Assembly (NCBI GenBank): GCA_020636005.1
Contig: JACJYR010000002.1
Coordinates: forward strand, 1-64,000
Source: Lewinellaceae bacterium
GTDB taxonomy: Bacteria > Bacteroidota > Bacteroidia > Chitinophagales > Saprospiraceae
Length of the DNA: 64,000 nt
Direction: 5' to 3'
In this document: piece after piece, positions 21,030 to 31,465 of the stretch
Layout of the letters: each line of letters starts with the position of its first letter
Numbering within the stretch: the first letter of the stretch is position 1
Position numbers and translations under genes: made by a program
The notes under the pieces: generated by a model
Seen by the model: the letters and a program-made list of their open reading frames with translations, nothing else
The model's database searches: none
What the model was told of the DNA's origin: nothing

Positions 21030-21689
21030 CTAAAACTGGTCAATATCCAGCTCTTTATATTTAGATGTCAACTTCGCACGTGAATCCACCTGCAGCTTTT
21101 TGTAAATGTTCCTGACGTGGAACCGGACACCGTTGAGGCTGATGTCCAATATCTCACCGATCTCGTTGTAAGACAGCCCTTGGACAAGATTGGACAAGAC
21201 GATTTTTTCTTTTTTCGTCAGCTTTTCTTTGTTATTGGAAAAAGAAAACAACGATAGGGACGGGTTAAAATAACTGATGATTTTTCTCGCTATTTCTGGA
21301 GATAGTGGTGTGCCATCTTCCCTGACCGACAAAATCGTTTTCAGAAACTCGTACCGGGTCATCCTTTTCAGCAGATATCCATCGGCCCCGAGGCGCAAGG
21401 CTTTGAATACCGTCTCTTCATCGCTGAATGTCGTCATCATCACAAGGTGGACATTTGGCAGCTTTGCTTTTATCTTGGGGATGGCCTCCAGCCCGGAAAT
21501 GCCAGGAAGCTCAATGTCCAACAACAGAACGTCCAGCTTTTCAAATGAATGGATGTGCTTGAGGAAGCTTTCCGCAGAAGATACCGCCGCCATACATTCC
21601 ATCTCTTCGGAGGATTCAATGTATTTCTTGTACTGTTCAAGCATTACTAAATCATCTTCTACCAACGCTATCCTTAATTTTTCCGCCAT
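21030..21689 (-). CDS. LuxR/NarL-type response regulator
   Basis: A 219-residue two-domain regulator. The receiver has the acidic pair in ALVEDDLV, phospho-acceptor Asp58 in LLLDIELPG, the Thr in MMTTFSD and Lys108 in YLLKRM. The C-terminal LuxR helix-turn-helix is LTKKEKIVLSNLVQGLSYNE followed by IGEILDISLNGVRFHVRNIY. It is the obvious partner of the two HisKA_3 kinases that converge on it from the left. It is transcribed away from the 2944-residue secreted protein whose start is 474 bp away, so it may control that gene, the reverse-strand secreted protein, or itself; that is inference. Confidence 0.93.
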   Translation of the reverse strand: MAEKLRIALVEDDLVMLEQYKKYIESSEEMECMAAVSSAESFLKHIHSFEKLDVLLLDIELPGISGLEAIPKIKAKLPNVHLVMMTTFSDEETVFKALRLGADGYLLKRMTRYEFLKTILSVREDGTPLSPEIARKIISYFNPSLSLFSFSNNKEKLTKKEKIVLSNLVQGLSYNEIGEILDISLNGVRFHVRNIYKKLQVDSRAKLTSKYKELDIDQF

Positions 21690-22162
21690 CGTAAATGTTT
21701 TTTTGATTTGGATTCCGGAAATTTTCCCGTACCAGAAACTCGAAGCTTTGGCCAGCTTTCCCTCACCTTACTTTTAATGTTGCTACCGGTTGGCTGGCAC
21801 TCTGTTCGAGGTACAAATTTCTTGCTCTTATCGCCACCATTCAGTCCTATAACACTGGATTACTGTCTGAATCAAATACTTTACCACACAAAAAACAAAA
21901 CACTACATCAAAGTATAGTTTTTCAATTTTTCTTGCCCCCCTTTGGGCATGGATTGTGAAGTTTGGCCAGTGTTAATTTTTAACTTAAAATTCCTTGTTA
22001 ACCGTTTTTTCCTACCCTCCATTTTAAGGTTACCAATCGTTGCTTCTCCCTCTCCGTTAGGTTCCAATCTACACTAAAATGCTTGCTTAAAAGCACAAAA
22101 CTTGGCTTTTCCAGTGCAAGGGGCAGCATTCTATTGTGGCAAAGATTTCAAATTTTCAATCC
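21690..22162. other. Divergent intergenic region between response regulator and giant secreted protein
   Basis: About 470 bp of AT-rich DNA with several A/T runs and no convincing gene. It must hold promoters for both divergent genes. I could not pick a specific operator or a full consensus promoter, and no strong hairpin stands out. Confidence 0.4.
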
Positions 22163-25100
22163 ATGTGTACAAACAAAACTATCACAACACTATCACTTTC
22201 GCTGGCATTTGTTTGCTTGCTTTTGGCAAACACTAACACCCCATCATTTCTCGCCTTTGCCCCAGAAATCTGCGGTAACGGCATTGACGACGACGGCGAC
22301 GGTGCCGTGGACAGCAACGACCCCGACTGTTTTTCCTGCACGTCCGGCCTCCTCTCCAATTCCGGTTTTTCATCCGGTCTGACCAGTTGGATCCCCTGGG
22401 GACCTGTGACCATCCAGACGGAGGCGAACGGCAACAAGTATGCACGTATCAGCGGTGGCGAGGGGGGCTTCGACCAGTCTTTGGCAGCCTCTGCGGGCAC
22501 CATTTTTACGGTATCTTTTTTGGGCAAAAATACAGGTGCGGAAGCCTCCTTTGCCGGGTTCGCCTTTTATAACGCAGCAGGGACGAAAATCGGTTCTGAC
22601 CATTTTGTACAGGTTTCCTCCGCAAGTTTCAAACAATACAGCCTTACCTATACGGCACCGGCCAACACGGCCTCGATACGGGCAATTGGCTACAAAATCC
22701 CCGGGACAGGCACCCTGGACCTCGACGGTTTCTGCTTGAGGCGTACCGAAATCTGCGGTAATGGCCTCGACGACGACGGCGATGGTGCCATAGACAGCAA
22801 CGACCCCGACTGTTTTTCCTGCCCGTCCGGCCTCCTCTCCAACCCCGGTTTTTCATCTGACCTAACCAGCTGGGGCAACTGGAACAACACGTCCATCCAG
22901 ACGGAGGCGAACGGCAACAAGTTTGCACGGGTCAGCGGCGGCCAAGGCGGCTTCGCCCAGACATTGGCAACCACCGCGGGTACAAATTTTACGGTATCTT
23001 TTTTGGGCAAAAATACAGGTGCGGAATACTCCACGGCCGGATTTGTCTTTTATGATGCATCCTGGAATCAAATTGGTTCCAACCATACAGTACAGGTCTT
23101 ATCCTCTAATTTCATAAAATACAGTCTTACCTATTCAGCACCTGCAAACACAGCCTATGTTGGAATATTTGGCTACAAAAACGCAGGGGCAGGCACCCTG
23201 GACCTCGACGGTTTTTGCCTGACAGCCCTACCCCCCGAAATCTGCGGCAACGGCCTCGACGACGACGGCGACGGATATGTGGATGCAAGCGACCCAGACT
23301 GTGTAAGCTGCTATTTCAATGGCTGGGTGGTCTATAATACATCAAACCAGCTTCGGCGGTACAATATTAATAACAATCAGGACGAACTGCTTGCGAATCT
23401 CAGCAGAGTTTACGGAGACATTGGGTTTGCTGGAGACGGGACTTTATACGCGGTTAATCTCAATTCATCCTTAAATCAATTTACTATTTACAGGCTAAAC
23501 CCTGCTACCGGGGCCCACACGGCCGTACACTCCGGCACCGAAGTCTCATCAGCAAATTCATTGTCATTTGACGAACTGGGGTGGGCTTACATCGGTTCAG
23601 GAGCATACAATCAAACTTCCCAAAACAACAAAGTGTACCGGGTCAAACCGGGCGTGACCAGTGCAACATTGTGGTTGGACCTGAGCAATTATGGGTTCAA
23701 TGGATACCCCTCCGGAGACTTTATATTTATTGACGATGTGGCTTACGTGGCTTGTACCTCAGCAGATGTCTTCTCTAGTCCGACCCTATTGCTCAAAATC
23801 GAGAACCTGGGTGCAGACCATGCTGTTACAGCATCTACAACCGTAACTTCATTAGGAAATATGGGGACAGATGTTTTTGGGCTTGCGGGCAATGAGAATG
23901 GGGACCTGTTTGGTGTGAGATATAGTGACAGCAAGCTTATCCGTGTTCAAACCGCTCCATTCAACGTGAGTATAGTAGGAGACCTCGGAGGGCAACCTTA
24001 TGGTGCCACAGGCAACGTCGAAGCATCTGGGGTTCCTTGTGGCCCACAGGATGAAATCTGCAACAACGGCATTGACGACGACTTTGACGGTGCCGTGGAT
24101 AGCAACGACCCCGACTGTTTTTCCTGCCCCGGCGGCCTCCTCTCCAATACCGGTTTTTCATCCGGCCTGACCGGCTGGACCGCCTGGGGCCCTGTGTCCG
24201 TCCAGACGGAGGCGAACGGCAACCAGCATGCACGTATCAGCGGTGCCGAGGGGGGATTCAACCAGACTTTGGCAGCCACTGCGGGCACAACTTTTACGCT
24301 ATCTTTTTTGGGCAAAAATACGGGTACGGAGAGCTCCTTCGCCGGGTTCGCCTTTTTTGACGCAACAGGGACAAAAATCGGTTCTGACCATTTTGTACAG
24401 GTTTCGTCCGCAAGTTTCCAACAATACAGCCTCACCTATACGGCACCGGCCAATACGGCCTCGATACGGACAATTGGCTACAAAATCCCTGGGGCGGGCA
24501 CACTGGACCTGGACGGTTTTTGCCTGACATCTTTAGCTGGCGAAATCTGCGGCAACGGCCTTGACGACGACAGCGACGGTGCGGTGGACAGCAACGACCC
24601 CAATTGTTTTTCCTGTGCAGACGGGCTGCTCTCCAATCCCGGTTTTTCATCTTATCTAAACGGCTGGACCGACTGGGGCTATACGGCCATCCAAACGGAG
24701 GCGAACGGCAACCAGTATGCACGGGTCAGCGGTGGCGTTGGAGGCTTCGCCCAGAATCTGGCAGCCACTGCAGGCACAACTTACACGCTCTCCTTTTTGG
24801 GCAAAAATACAAGTGCGGCAGACTCATGGGCCGGATTCGCCTTTTATGACGCATCATCAACAAAAATCGGTTCCGACCATACGGTACAGGTTTCGTCCAC
24901 AAATTTCCAACAATACAGCGTCACCTTTACAGCACCGGCCAACGCAGCCTACATTACAGTATTTGGCTGGAAAAACGCCGGAACGAGCTTGGACCTGGAC
25001 GGTTTTTGCCTAACAACCTCATCCAGCGAAATCTGCGGCAACGGCATGGACGACGACAGCGACGGTGCGGTGGACAGCGACGACCCCGACTGTTTCTCCT

Positions 25101-28100
25101 GCACGTCCGGCCTCCTCTCCAATCCCGGTTTTTCATCCAATATGACCGACTGGACCGACTGGGGCTACACGTCCATCATTACGGAGGCGAACAGCAACCA
25201 GTATGCACGGGTCAGTGGTGGCCAAGGGGGCTTCGCCCAGACTTTGGCAGCCGCTGCCGGCAATACTTATACGCTCTCATTTTTGGGCAAAAATGCAGGC
25301 ACGGCAGACTCATGGGTCGGATTTACCTTCTTTGACACGTCATCTACGATAATCGGTTCGAACCATCTGGCACTCGTTTCTTCCTCGAGTTTCCAACAAT
25401 ACAGCGTCTCCTACACGGCACCGGCCAACACGGCCTCGATACGAGTATTTAGTTGGAAAAACGACCCAACAAGTACCCTGGACCTGGACGGTTTTTGCCT
25501 GACGGCCCAACTCCCAGAAATCTGCGACGACGGCATCGACAACGACGGCGACGGCCTGACAGACTGCGCCGACACCGATTGCCCCTGTTACAATGCCTGT
25601 ACCTGTGGCTCTTCCTTGGCCTATGCCGCTACCCTCGACCGGGGCGGTGACACTTCCATCAACGGCGGTTGGGCGGAATACTTTGACCACACACTGCAGG
25701 CGCTGTCTTACGCCGTCAACCCGGACGGTTCCATTTCCATCACCGGCCTCATCGAAGGGGGGGCAGGCGCCACCTGCCCCGGCAACGACCATTGGGAAGT
25801 GGACGTCACGCTCACCGACCCCCAGAACTGGGCGACCTTTTCCGCCAACGGCGGTACCTACAACCCCAACACGGCTGGTTGCAACGACTACCAGGACTGG
25901 CTTTACTACAATATCAGCGGCCAATTGCACGGGCTTGGGTGCAACACGGGGACAACGCTCCCGATTACTGGCAACGTCGGCAACTACAGGGTTCAGTTGG
26001 GGGTCGGCTCAGCAGATCCTGACAACTGTGCCTATGGGCTTTCCGGTTGGTTCTTTTTCGAGGAGGGGGGCACGACCCGGCAGGGTGATTTTTACATGGC
26101 CATTGACCAGGCCTGTTTTCAGGCTGCGCTGGCGACCTGCCATACCCTGGAAACCTGCGGCAACGGCATTGACGACGACGGCGACGGTGCCGTGGACAGC
26201 AACGACCCCGACTGTTTTTCCTGCCCAGGCGGCCTCCTCTCCAATACCGAATTTTCATCCGGCCTGACCGGCTGGACCGCCTGGGGCCCTGTGTCCATCC
26301 AGACGGAGGCGAACGGCAACCAGCATGCACGTATCAGCGGTGCCGAGGGTGGCTTCGAACAGTCATTGGCAGCCTCTGCGGGCACCATTTTTACGCTCTC
26401 TTTTTTGGGCAAAAATACAGGTGCGGAGAGTTCCTTGGCCGGGTTCGCCTTTTATGACGCAGCTGGGACAAAAATCGGTTCTGACCATTTTGTACAGGTT
26501 TCGTCCGCAAGTTTCCAACAATACAGCCTCACCTATACGGCACCGGCCAACACGGCCTCGATACGGACAATTGGCTACAAAATCCCTGGGGCGGGCACAC
26601 TGGACCTGGACGGATGTTGCCTGACGGCTTCATATGTCGAAATCTGCGACGACGGCATCGACAACGACGGCGATGGCCTCATTGACTGCGCCGACCCAGA
26701 CTGCTCTTCGGCACCGGTCAGCATCAGTGGCGGGGGTACTACTATCTGTACAGGTGGAAGCGCTACACTGACGGCCAGTGGTGCTGTTGGCAGCACCTTC
26801 TTATGGAGCACCGGGGCCACCACCTCAGCCATCACTGTCTCTCCGGCCATCACAACTACCTACTCGGTGACCGTCTACAACCCTCTCACCATTCCTGACA
26901 CCATTCCTTTCAATGCGGCTAACTTCAGCCTAATCAACAGCACCAATTCCTTTGGCGGCCCGGCCAGCCTGTTCAACGGGGCTGACGAAATCAGCGGAGC
27001 ATCTTTCCATGCCACACGGGTTACAAATGGCCAGACCTGGGGCATTGCCTATCAACTCGGCGGTGATTATAAAATAACAAGCCTCGGCTTGGACAGGCGC
27101 AACGACTGCTGTACCGATCGGGGAGAAGGTGGCGCCATGCAGGTGTACGACAATGGCTCGCTCGTTTACCAGAGCAATGTCCTCAATGGCACAGGAAATG
27201 GTGCCCTCTATGCAACGCCTGCGCTGAGCAACATCGTCGGCGATGAGGTCAGGTATGTGTTCCTGAACGGGGCAAACACAACTAACAACGATGCAGTACT
27301 AAACTTCACCGAGTGGCTCATCAATACAGAATTGGTGTGCAGTGCCACCAGCAGTGCCACCGTCACCGTGGTCGCCGACCCGGCCATCACCGCACAGCCG
27401 ACCGGCTCGACCATCTGCAACGGCGGCACGGCAACTTTGAGCGTCACCGCCACGGGCGGAACGCCGTCGCTCAGCTACCAATGGCTGTCCTCTTCCGACA
27501 ACATCACTTTCAACAACATCGCTGGCGCAACCTCCAGCAGCTACACCACGCCCGCATTGGCCGCCACCACCTATTACAGGGCAATGGTCAGTGCCTCCGG
27601 CGACGGCTGTGGAAGCGTCACTTCCAGTTCCGCTGCCGTCACCATCGGCGTCTGCGGGGAAATCTGCGACAACGGCCTCGACGACGATGGCGACGGCCTC
27701 ATCGACTGCGCCGACCCCGACTGCGCCAATTCATTTACGGTAAATACCAACGCCACGTCCGGCACCATCTGCCGGGGCGGGAACACGACCATTTCGGCCA
27801 GTGCCAGCGGCGGCACCGGGCCGTACACCTACAACTGGTCGGGCGGCCTCGGCAGCGGTATCAGCCACAACATCACCCCGCTGGCGACCACCACCTATAC
27901 CGTCACGGTCACCTCGGCCCCCGGCTGTACCTCCACCGCACAGGTCACCGTCACCGTCAACTTCTGCTCCGAGAACTGCACGGATGGCATCGACAACGAC
28001 GGCGACGGGCTGATAGATTGCGACGACCCCGACTGCGGGCTCTCCCTGACCGCTTCCCCCACCAACGCCACCTGTGGCAGCAACAACGGGCAGGTAAGCA

Positions 28101-30997
28101 TTTCCGCCAGCGGGGGCAGTGGCAATTATGAGTACAGTTCCGACAGCATTACCTGGGCGGGCAGCAACCTGTTTGCCAATGTGCTGCCCGGCAACCATAC
28201 TTTCTATGTGAGAAACGGCGACGGCGCTTGTCCTGCCTCCGTGGGCGCCACCGTCACCGACGGCTGCGAGGTCTGCACCGACGGCATCGACAACGACGGC
28301 GACGGACTTATCGACTGTGCCGACCCGGACTGTGCGCCTGTTTCGAGTGCCGGGCCAAATGTTTCCATCTGCAGCGGTGCCAGCACCATGCTGACGGCCA
28401 CGGCCAGTGGCGGCACGGCGCCGTACACGTTTGCGTGGAGCGACGGGCTTGGTGCTGGCGCAACGAAGACGGTCAGCCCCGGCCCGACCACGACCTACAC
28501 CGTCACCGTGACCTCCGTCACGGGCTGCTCCTCCACCGCACAGGTGACAGTGACCGTCACCGCCTGCTCCGAGGACTGCACCGACGGCATCGACAACGAC
28601 GGCGACGGCCTCGTGGACTGTGACGACCCCGACTGCCAGGCCATCGGTATGCCGCAACTGGTGGACGACGTATTCAACACCTGTCCGGGTATTGGGAACT
28701 ATGGTAACCTCGTCAGCGTCAATGACGGCAATTTACAAAACCCCGTTTTCACCATCGTCACGCCGCCCGCAAAAGGCACTATAAACATCAACAACTTCGG
28801 GGCCTTCAACTATACCCCCGCCGACAGCCAGTGCGGCCCGGTCAGCTTCACCTATCAGGTGTGCAACGGCTCCGGCTGCTGTGCAACGGCAAACGCTGTC
28901 ATCAACTTTGGGGACAACGTGCCGCCGACTTTGCAAAATGTGCCCCCCGACATCACCATCTCCTGCGACGACGAGGTGCCACAGCCACCCGCCGTGGTCG
29001 CCACCGATTTCTGCCCCTACATCTCCATCTCCGTCGAGGACACCGACGACCAGGGCAGCATGGGCGCCTGCGGCACCTACACCATTACCCGCACTTGGAC
29101 GGCCACCGACATCTGCGGAAACACCGCCAGCCAGTCGCAGCTCATCACCGTGACCGACCAGGCCGGGCCGGAGGTGTTCCGGGTCCACACGTTGCCCAAC
29201 GGCAAGAAGATGGTGGCGGGCAACGCCCAACAGGTTTCCGGCCTCTGGAAATACGTGAAATTCCCCGTCCATTTCGATTCCCCGCCGCTCGTATTCGTAC
29301 AGGTGGCCACGGAAAACGACGCCGCCCCCGTGACGGTGCAGACCCGCTACATCTCCACGACAGGCTTCGAGGTGAGACTGCGGGAGGAAGAGGCCGCCGA
29401 CCAGCTCCACGGCGGCGAGACGGTCAGTTGGATGGCCACCGAAGCTGGCGACGTGGACAGCGGCTACAAACTGTCCGCCCAACTGCTCAACAACGTCACC
29501 CATAGCGATCAGGCACTGAACTACCCATTGGCTTTTTCATCGAAGCCCGTCTTCATCGCCTCGGTCAACGGCACCGCCCAGGCCGACCCCGTCAGCGTGC
29601 GCACCAAGGCCGAGACGGCCACAGGCCTCACCGTCTCCCTCCAGGAGGAGCAGAGCGCCGACAGCGAGACGGCACACGCCAACGAGAAGCTGGCCTGGCT
29701 CGCCATGACACACGGCGCATATATCACTGATGAAAACGGCAATTTCGTGGCCGAGTCCGGCACGCTTAGCACCAACCACGGCTGGGCCACCGTGAGCCTA
29801 GCGAACAGTTTCACCAAGCCCGTGGTGCTGCTCGGCGGCCTTTCCTCCAACGGCAGCCAGGCGGCCACCGTCCGGGTGCGCAACGTCACCCCCACCAGCT
29901 TCGAGGTGCGGGTGCAGGAGTGGGACTACCTCAACGGCATCCACGCCAACGAGACGCTCAGCTACCTAGTGGTGGAGGGCAGCATCCCCACCTACCGGGA
30001 ATTCTACTGCTTTAACGACGAAGGCCCGCTGCAGTTGGGGGTTGACGTCATCGCCATCGACAACTGCGACGGCCAGGTCGCCTTCGACTACACCGAGGTG
30101 GAGGAACAGCTCGCACAGGGCCTCAAGGCCACCCGAACCTGGGCGGCACAGGACGACTGCGGCAACGTGGACGTGCTCACCCGCCGGGACACCTGCCCCG
30201 TGGCCGCCGTCCGGCTGAAAACCCTGCTCTCCGGTGCGGTGCCCGTTTCGGGCAACGACGTGCTGATGAACGACGCCCTGCGCACCAAGCAGCTCGTACC
30301 GCTCAAGGAGCCCTACTCGGGGCTCTCCGGGTTCCAGCACCACGGGATGGGCGGCGGGGAGACCGCCAGCCCCAATGCCTTCTGGGAGGACGGCGCTAAG
30401 GCCGTGGAGGACTGGATCTTCGTGGAGTGCAGGGCGCCAGGAAACGACAAGGCCGTGCTCTCCACCTGCTCGGTGCTGTTGCGGAGGGACGGCTCAACGA
30501 CCACTGCCAATGGGGACAGCATCCTTTATTTTTGGGATCTGCCGGAGGGCGACTACTACGTGGCCGCTCGCCACCGCAACCACCTCGGCCTGATGACCGA
30601 CGGCGCCTGGTACCTCAGCTCGGACGGCCCGCCCACAGTTGACCTGGCTAAAACCGAAACCGCCGTAAGGGGCGGCAGCGCCGCCGGGAAGCCTGTCAAC
30701 GGGAAAAGGGCCATGTGGTCAGGCGACTACAACGGCGACGGAAGGGCCATCTACCAGGGCCCCTACAACGACGTGTTCTTCCTCTTCTCCAAGGTGCTGG
30801 GCGACCCGGCCAACTCGAACTTCCTGGCCAACTACATCTCCATCGGCTACAACCAGGAGGATTTTGACCTCGACGGGAGGACTATCTACCAGGGACCCGG
30901 CAACGAACGCTCCCTGATCCTCTTCAACGCCACGCTGGCACACCCCCTGAACACCGGCGGCCTGGCAAATTATATCGTGAAGCAGGGGTTGCCGTGA
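22163..30997 (+). CDS. Giant secreted protein with 13 MopE-like motifs and lectin/CBM-like domains
   Basis: A 2944-residue protein. It begins with a signal peptide (SLSLAFVCLLLANTNT). Thirteen acidic Cys-flanked motifs of the DDDGDGAVDSNDPDC type punctuate it; six (22264, 22747, 24052, 24541, 25027, 26152) precede ~130-residue CBM-like domains, one precedes a propeller-like stretch (23290-24045), one a ~200-residue domain (25519-26145), and later ones precede Ig/SprB-like repeats (SGGTGPYTYNWSGG). Positions 29160-29990 encode about three ~90-residue repeats resembling H-type lectin modules. The end has two dockerin-like repeats (DYNGDGRAIYQGPYND and DFDLDGRTIYQGPGNE). No standard T9SS tail is seen. 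ATG 22163 is preferred over GTG 22136. It is probably an adhesin or matrix protein. Confidence 0.85.
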   Translation: MCTNKTITTLSLSLAFVCLLLANTNTPSFLAFAPEICGNGIDDDGDGAVDSNDPDCFSCTSGLLSNSGFSSGLTSWIPWGPVTIQTEANGNKYARISGGEGGFDQSLAASAGTIFTVSFLGKNTGAEASFAGFAFYNAAGTKIGSDHFVQVSSASFKQYSLTYTAPANTASIRAIGYKIPGTGTLDLDGFCLRRTEICGNGLDDDGDGAIDSNDPDCFSCPSGLLSNPGFSSDLTSWGNWNNTSIQTEANGNKFARVSGGQGGFAQTLATTAGTNFTVSFLGKNTGAEYSTAGFVFYDASWNQIGSNHTVQVLSSNFIKYSLTYSAPANTAYVGIFGYKNAGAGTLDLDGFCLTALPPEICGNGLDDDGDGYVDASDPDCVSCYFNGWVVYNTSNQLRRYNINNNQDELLANLSRVYGDIGFAGDGTLYAVNLNSSLNQFTIYRLNPATGAHTAVHSGTEVSSANSLSFDELGWAYIGSGAYNQTSQNNKVYRVKPGVTSATLWLDLSNYGFNGYPSGDFIFIDDVAYVACTSADVFSSPTLLLKIENLGADHAVTASTTVTSLGNMGTDVFGLAGNENGDLFGVRYSDSKLIRVQTAPFNVSIVGDLGGQPYGATGNVEASGVPCGPQDEICNNGIDDDFDGAVDSNDPDCFSCPGGLLSNTGFSSGLTGWTAWGPVSVQTEANGNQHARISGAEGGFNQTLAATAGTTFTLSFLGKNTGTESSFAGFAFFDATGTKIGSDHFVQVSSASFQQYSLTYTAPANTASIRTIGYKIPGAGTLDLDGFCLTSLAGEICGNGLDDDSDGAVDSNDPNCFSCADGLLSNPGFSSYLNGWTDWGYTAIQTEANGNQYARVSGGVGGFAQNLAATAGTTYTLSFLGKNTSAADSWAGFAFYDASSTKIGSDHTVQVSSTNFQQYSVTFTAPANAAYITVFGWKNAGTSLDLDGFCLTTSSSEICGNGMDDDSDGAVDSDDPDCFSCTSGLLSNPGFSSNMTDWTDWGYTSIITEANSNQYARVSGGQGGFAQTLAAAAGNTYTLSFLGKNAGTADSWVGFTFFDTSSTIIGSNHLALVSSSSFQQYSVSYTAPANTASIRVFSWKNDPTSTLDLDGFCLTAQLPEICDDGIDNDGDGLTDCADTDCPCYNACTCGSSLAYAATLDRGGDTSINGGWAEYFDHTLQALSYAVNPDGSISITGLIEGGAGATCPGNDHWEVDVTLTDPQNWATFSANGGTYNPNTAGCNDYQDWLYYNISGQLHGLGCNTGTTLPITGNVGNYRVQLGVGSADPDNCAYGLSGWFFFEEGGTTRQGDFYMAIDQACFQAALATCHTLETCGNGIDDDGDGAVDSNDPDCFSCPGGLLSNTEFSSGLTGWTAWGPVSIQTEANGNQHARISGAEGGFEQSLAASAGTIFTLSFLGKNTGAESSLAGFAFYDAAGTKIGSDHFVQVSSASFQQYSLTYTAPANTASIRTIGYKIPGAGTLDLDGCCLTASYVEICDDGIDNDGDGLIDCADPDCSSAPVSISGGGTTICTGGSATLTASGAVGSTFLWSTGATTSAITVSPAITTTYSVTVYNPLTIPDTIPFNAANFSLINSTNSFGGPASLFNGADEISGASFHATRVTNGQTWGIAYQLGGDYKITSLGLDRRNDCCTDRGEGGAMQVYDNGSLVYQSNVLNGTGNGALYATPALSNIVGDEVRYVFLNGANTTNNDAVLNFTEWLINTELVCSATSSATVTVVADPAITAQPTGSTICNGGTATLSVTATGGTPSLSYQWLSSSDNITFNNIAGATSSSYTTPALAATTYYRAMVSASGDGCGSVTSSSAAVTIGVCGEICDNGLDDDGDGLIDCADPDCANSFTVNTNATSGTICRGGNTTISASASGGTGPYTYNWSGGLGSGISHNITPLATTTYTVTVTSAPGCTSTAQVTVTVNFCSENCTDGIDNDGDGLIDCDDPDCGLSLTASPTNATCGSNNGQVSISASGGSGNYEYSSDSITWAGSNLFANVLPGNHTFYVRNGDGACPASVGATVTDGCEVCTDGIDNDGDGLIDCADPDCAPVSSAGPNVSICSGASTMLTATASGGTAPYTFAWSDGLGAGATKTVSPGPTTTYTVTVTSVTGCSSTAQVTVTVTACSEDCTDGIDNDGDGLVDCDDPDCQAIGMPQLVDDVFNTCPGIGNYGNLVSVNDGNLQNPVFTIVTPPAKGTININNFGAFNYTPADSQCGPVSFTYQVCNGSGCCATANAVINFGDNVPPTLQNVPPDITISCDDEVPQPPAVVATDFCPYISISVEDTDDQGSMGACGTYTITRTWTATDICGNTASQSQLITVTDQAGPEVFRVHTLPNGKKMVAGNAQQVSGLWKYVKFPVHFDSPPLVFVQVATENDAAPVTVQTRYISTTGFEVRLREEEAADQLHGGETVSWMATEAGDVDSGYKLSAQLLNNVTHSDQALNYPLAFSSKPVFIASVNGTAQADPVSVRTKAETATGLTVSLQEEQSADSETAHANEKLAWLAMTHGAYITDENGNFVAESGTLSTNHGWATVSLANSFTKPVVLLGGLSSNGSQAATVRVRNVTPTSFEVRVQEWDYLNGIHANETLSYLVVEGSIPTYREFYCFNDEGPLQLGVDVIAIDNCDGQVAFDYTEVEEQLAQGLKATRTWAAQDDCGNVDVLTRRDTCPVAAVRLKTLLSGAVPVSGNDVLMNDALRTKQLVPLKEPYSGLSGFQHHGMGGGETASPNAFWEDGAKAVEDWIFVECRAPGNDKAVLSTCSVLLRRDGSTTTANGDSILYFWDLPEGDYYVAARHRNHLGLMTDGAWYLSSDGPPTVDLAKTETAVRGGSAAGKPVNGKRAMWSGDYNGDGRAIYQGPYNDVFFLFSKVLGDPANSNFLANYISIGYNQEDFDLDGRTIYQGPGNERSLILFNATLAHPLNTGGLANYIVKQGLP
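22264..26625 (+). repeat. Array of ~480-bp units (acidic motif plus CBM-like domain)
   Basis: Six similar units start at 22264, 22747, 24052, 24541, 25027 and 26152, interrupted by two unrelated domains. Conserved words include CAGACGGAGGCGAACGGCAA, TTTTTGGGCAAAAAT and GACGGTTTTTGCC. High DNA identity between units suggests recent duplication or ongoing homogenisation, and makes this region prone to recombination or assembly collapse. Confidence 0.88.
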
Positions 30998-31116
30998 GGG
31001 GGGTGGAGCCCTCAAAAATCACTTCCCCCGGAGAGCCCCCAAAGGCGGGGCAGGGGTATTTATTTGAAAATGACTTGTGACAATGAAGTGTTAATAACAA
31101 ATGCGGGCATTTATCA

Positions 31117-31152
31117 AAACGTCGGCAGGGGTTCGGTACCCTGCCGACGTTT
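31117..31152. terminator. Hairpin downstream of the giant gene
   Basis: Perfect 14-bp arms (AAACGTCGGCAGGG at 31117-31130 and its complement at 31139-31152) enclose an 8-nt loop, 120 bp after the stop codon. There is no long T run, so it could terminate transcription or stabilise the message end. Confidence 0.6.
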
Positions 31153-31465
31153 ACTATAATTGATGGCGCAAAAGGGCATCGGCACTTCTGTTCGGTATCG
31201 TGTCGGGAAGAACATACCGATTTGGGCGGCGCCTTTTCCCGATAACTTCGTTGTCAAAATAGTTTCGCAGCACCACTTCTGGCGTAAGGTACGGGACAAG
31301 TTTTGCGCCTCGTTCCCCCGGAAGCTTTCGGGGTCGCCCGGGGAAAAATACACCCACCAAAACCAGCATTTTGTTTCCGATACGATCTGTATCACAAGTA
31401 AACAGGGAATCTTGGGCACAGAATTTTTTTAAACCTAAAGTGGCGAAGCCACAACCTAAGAGGTG

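Noticed and set aside
22136..22162. GTG start nine codons upstream for the giant protein
   Set aside because: The added residues do not improve the signal peptide; ATG 22163 gives a normal start followed by the hydrophobic segment.
31160..31432. 91-codon forward frame after the giant gene
   Set aside because: No recognisable product, no credible upstream signal; may be a remnant but evidence is too thin.
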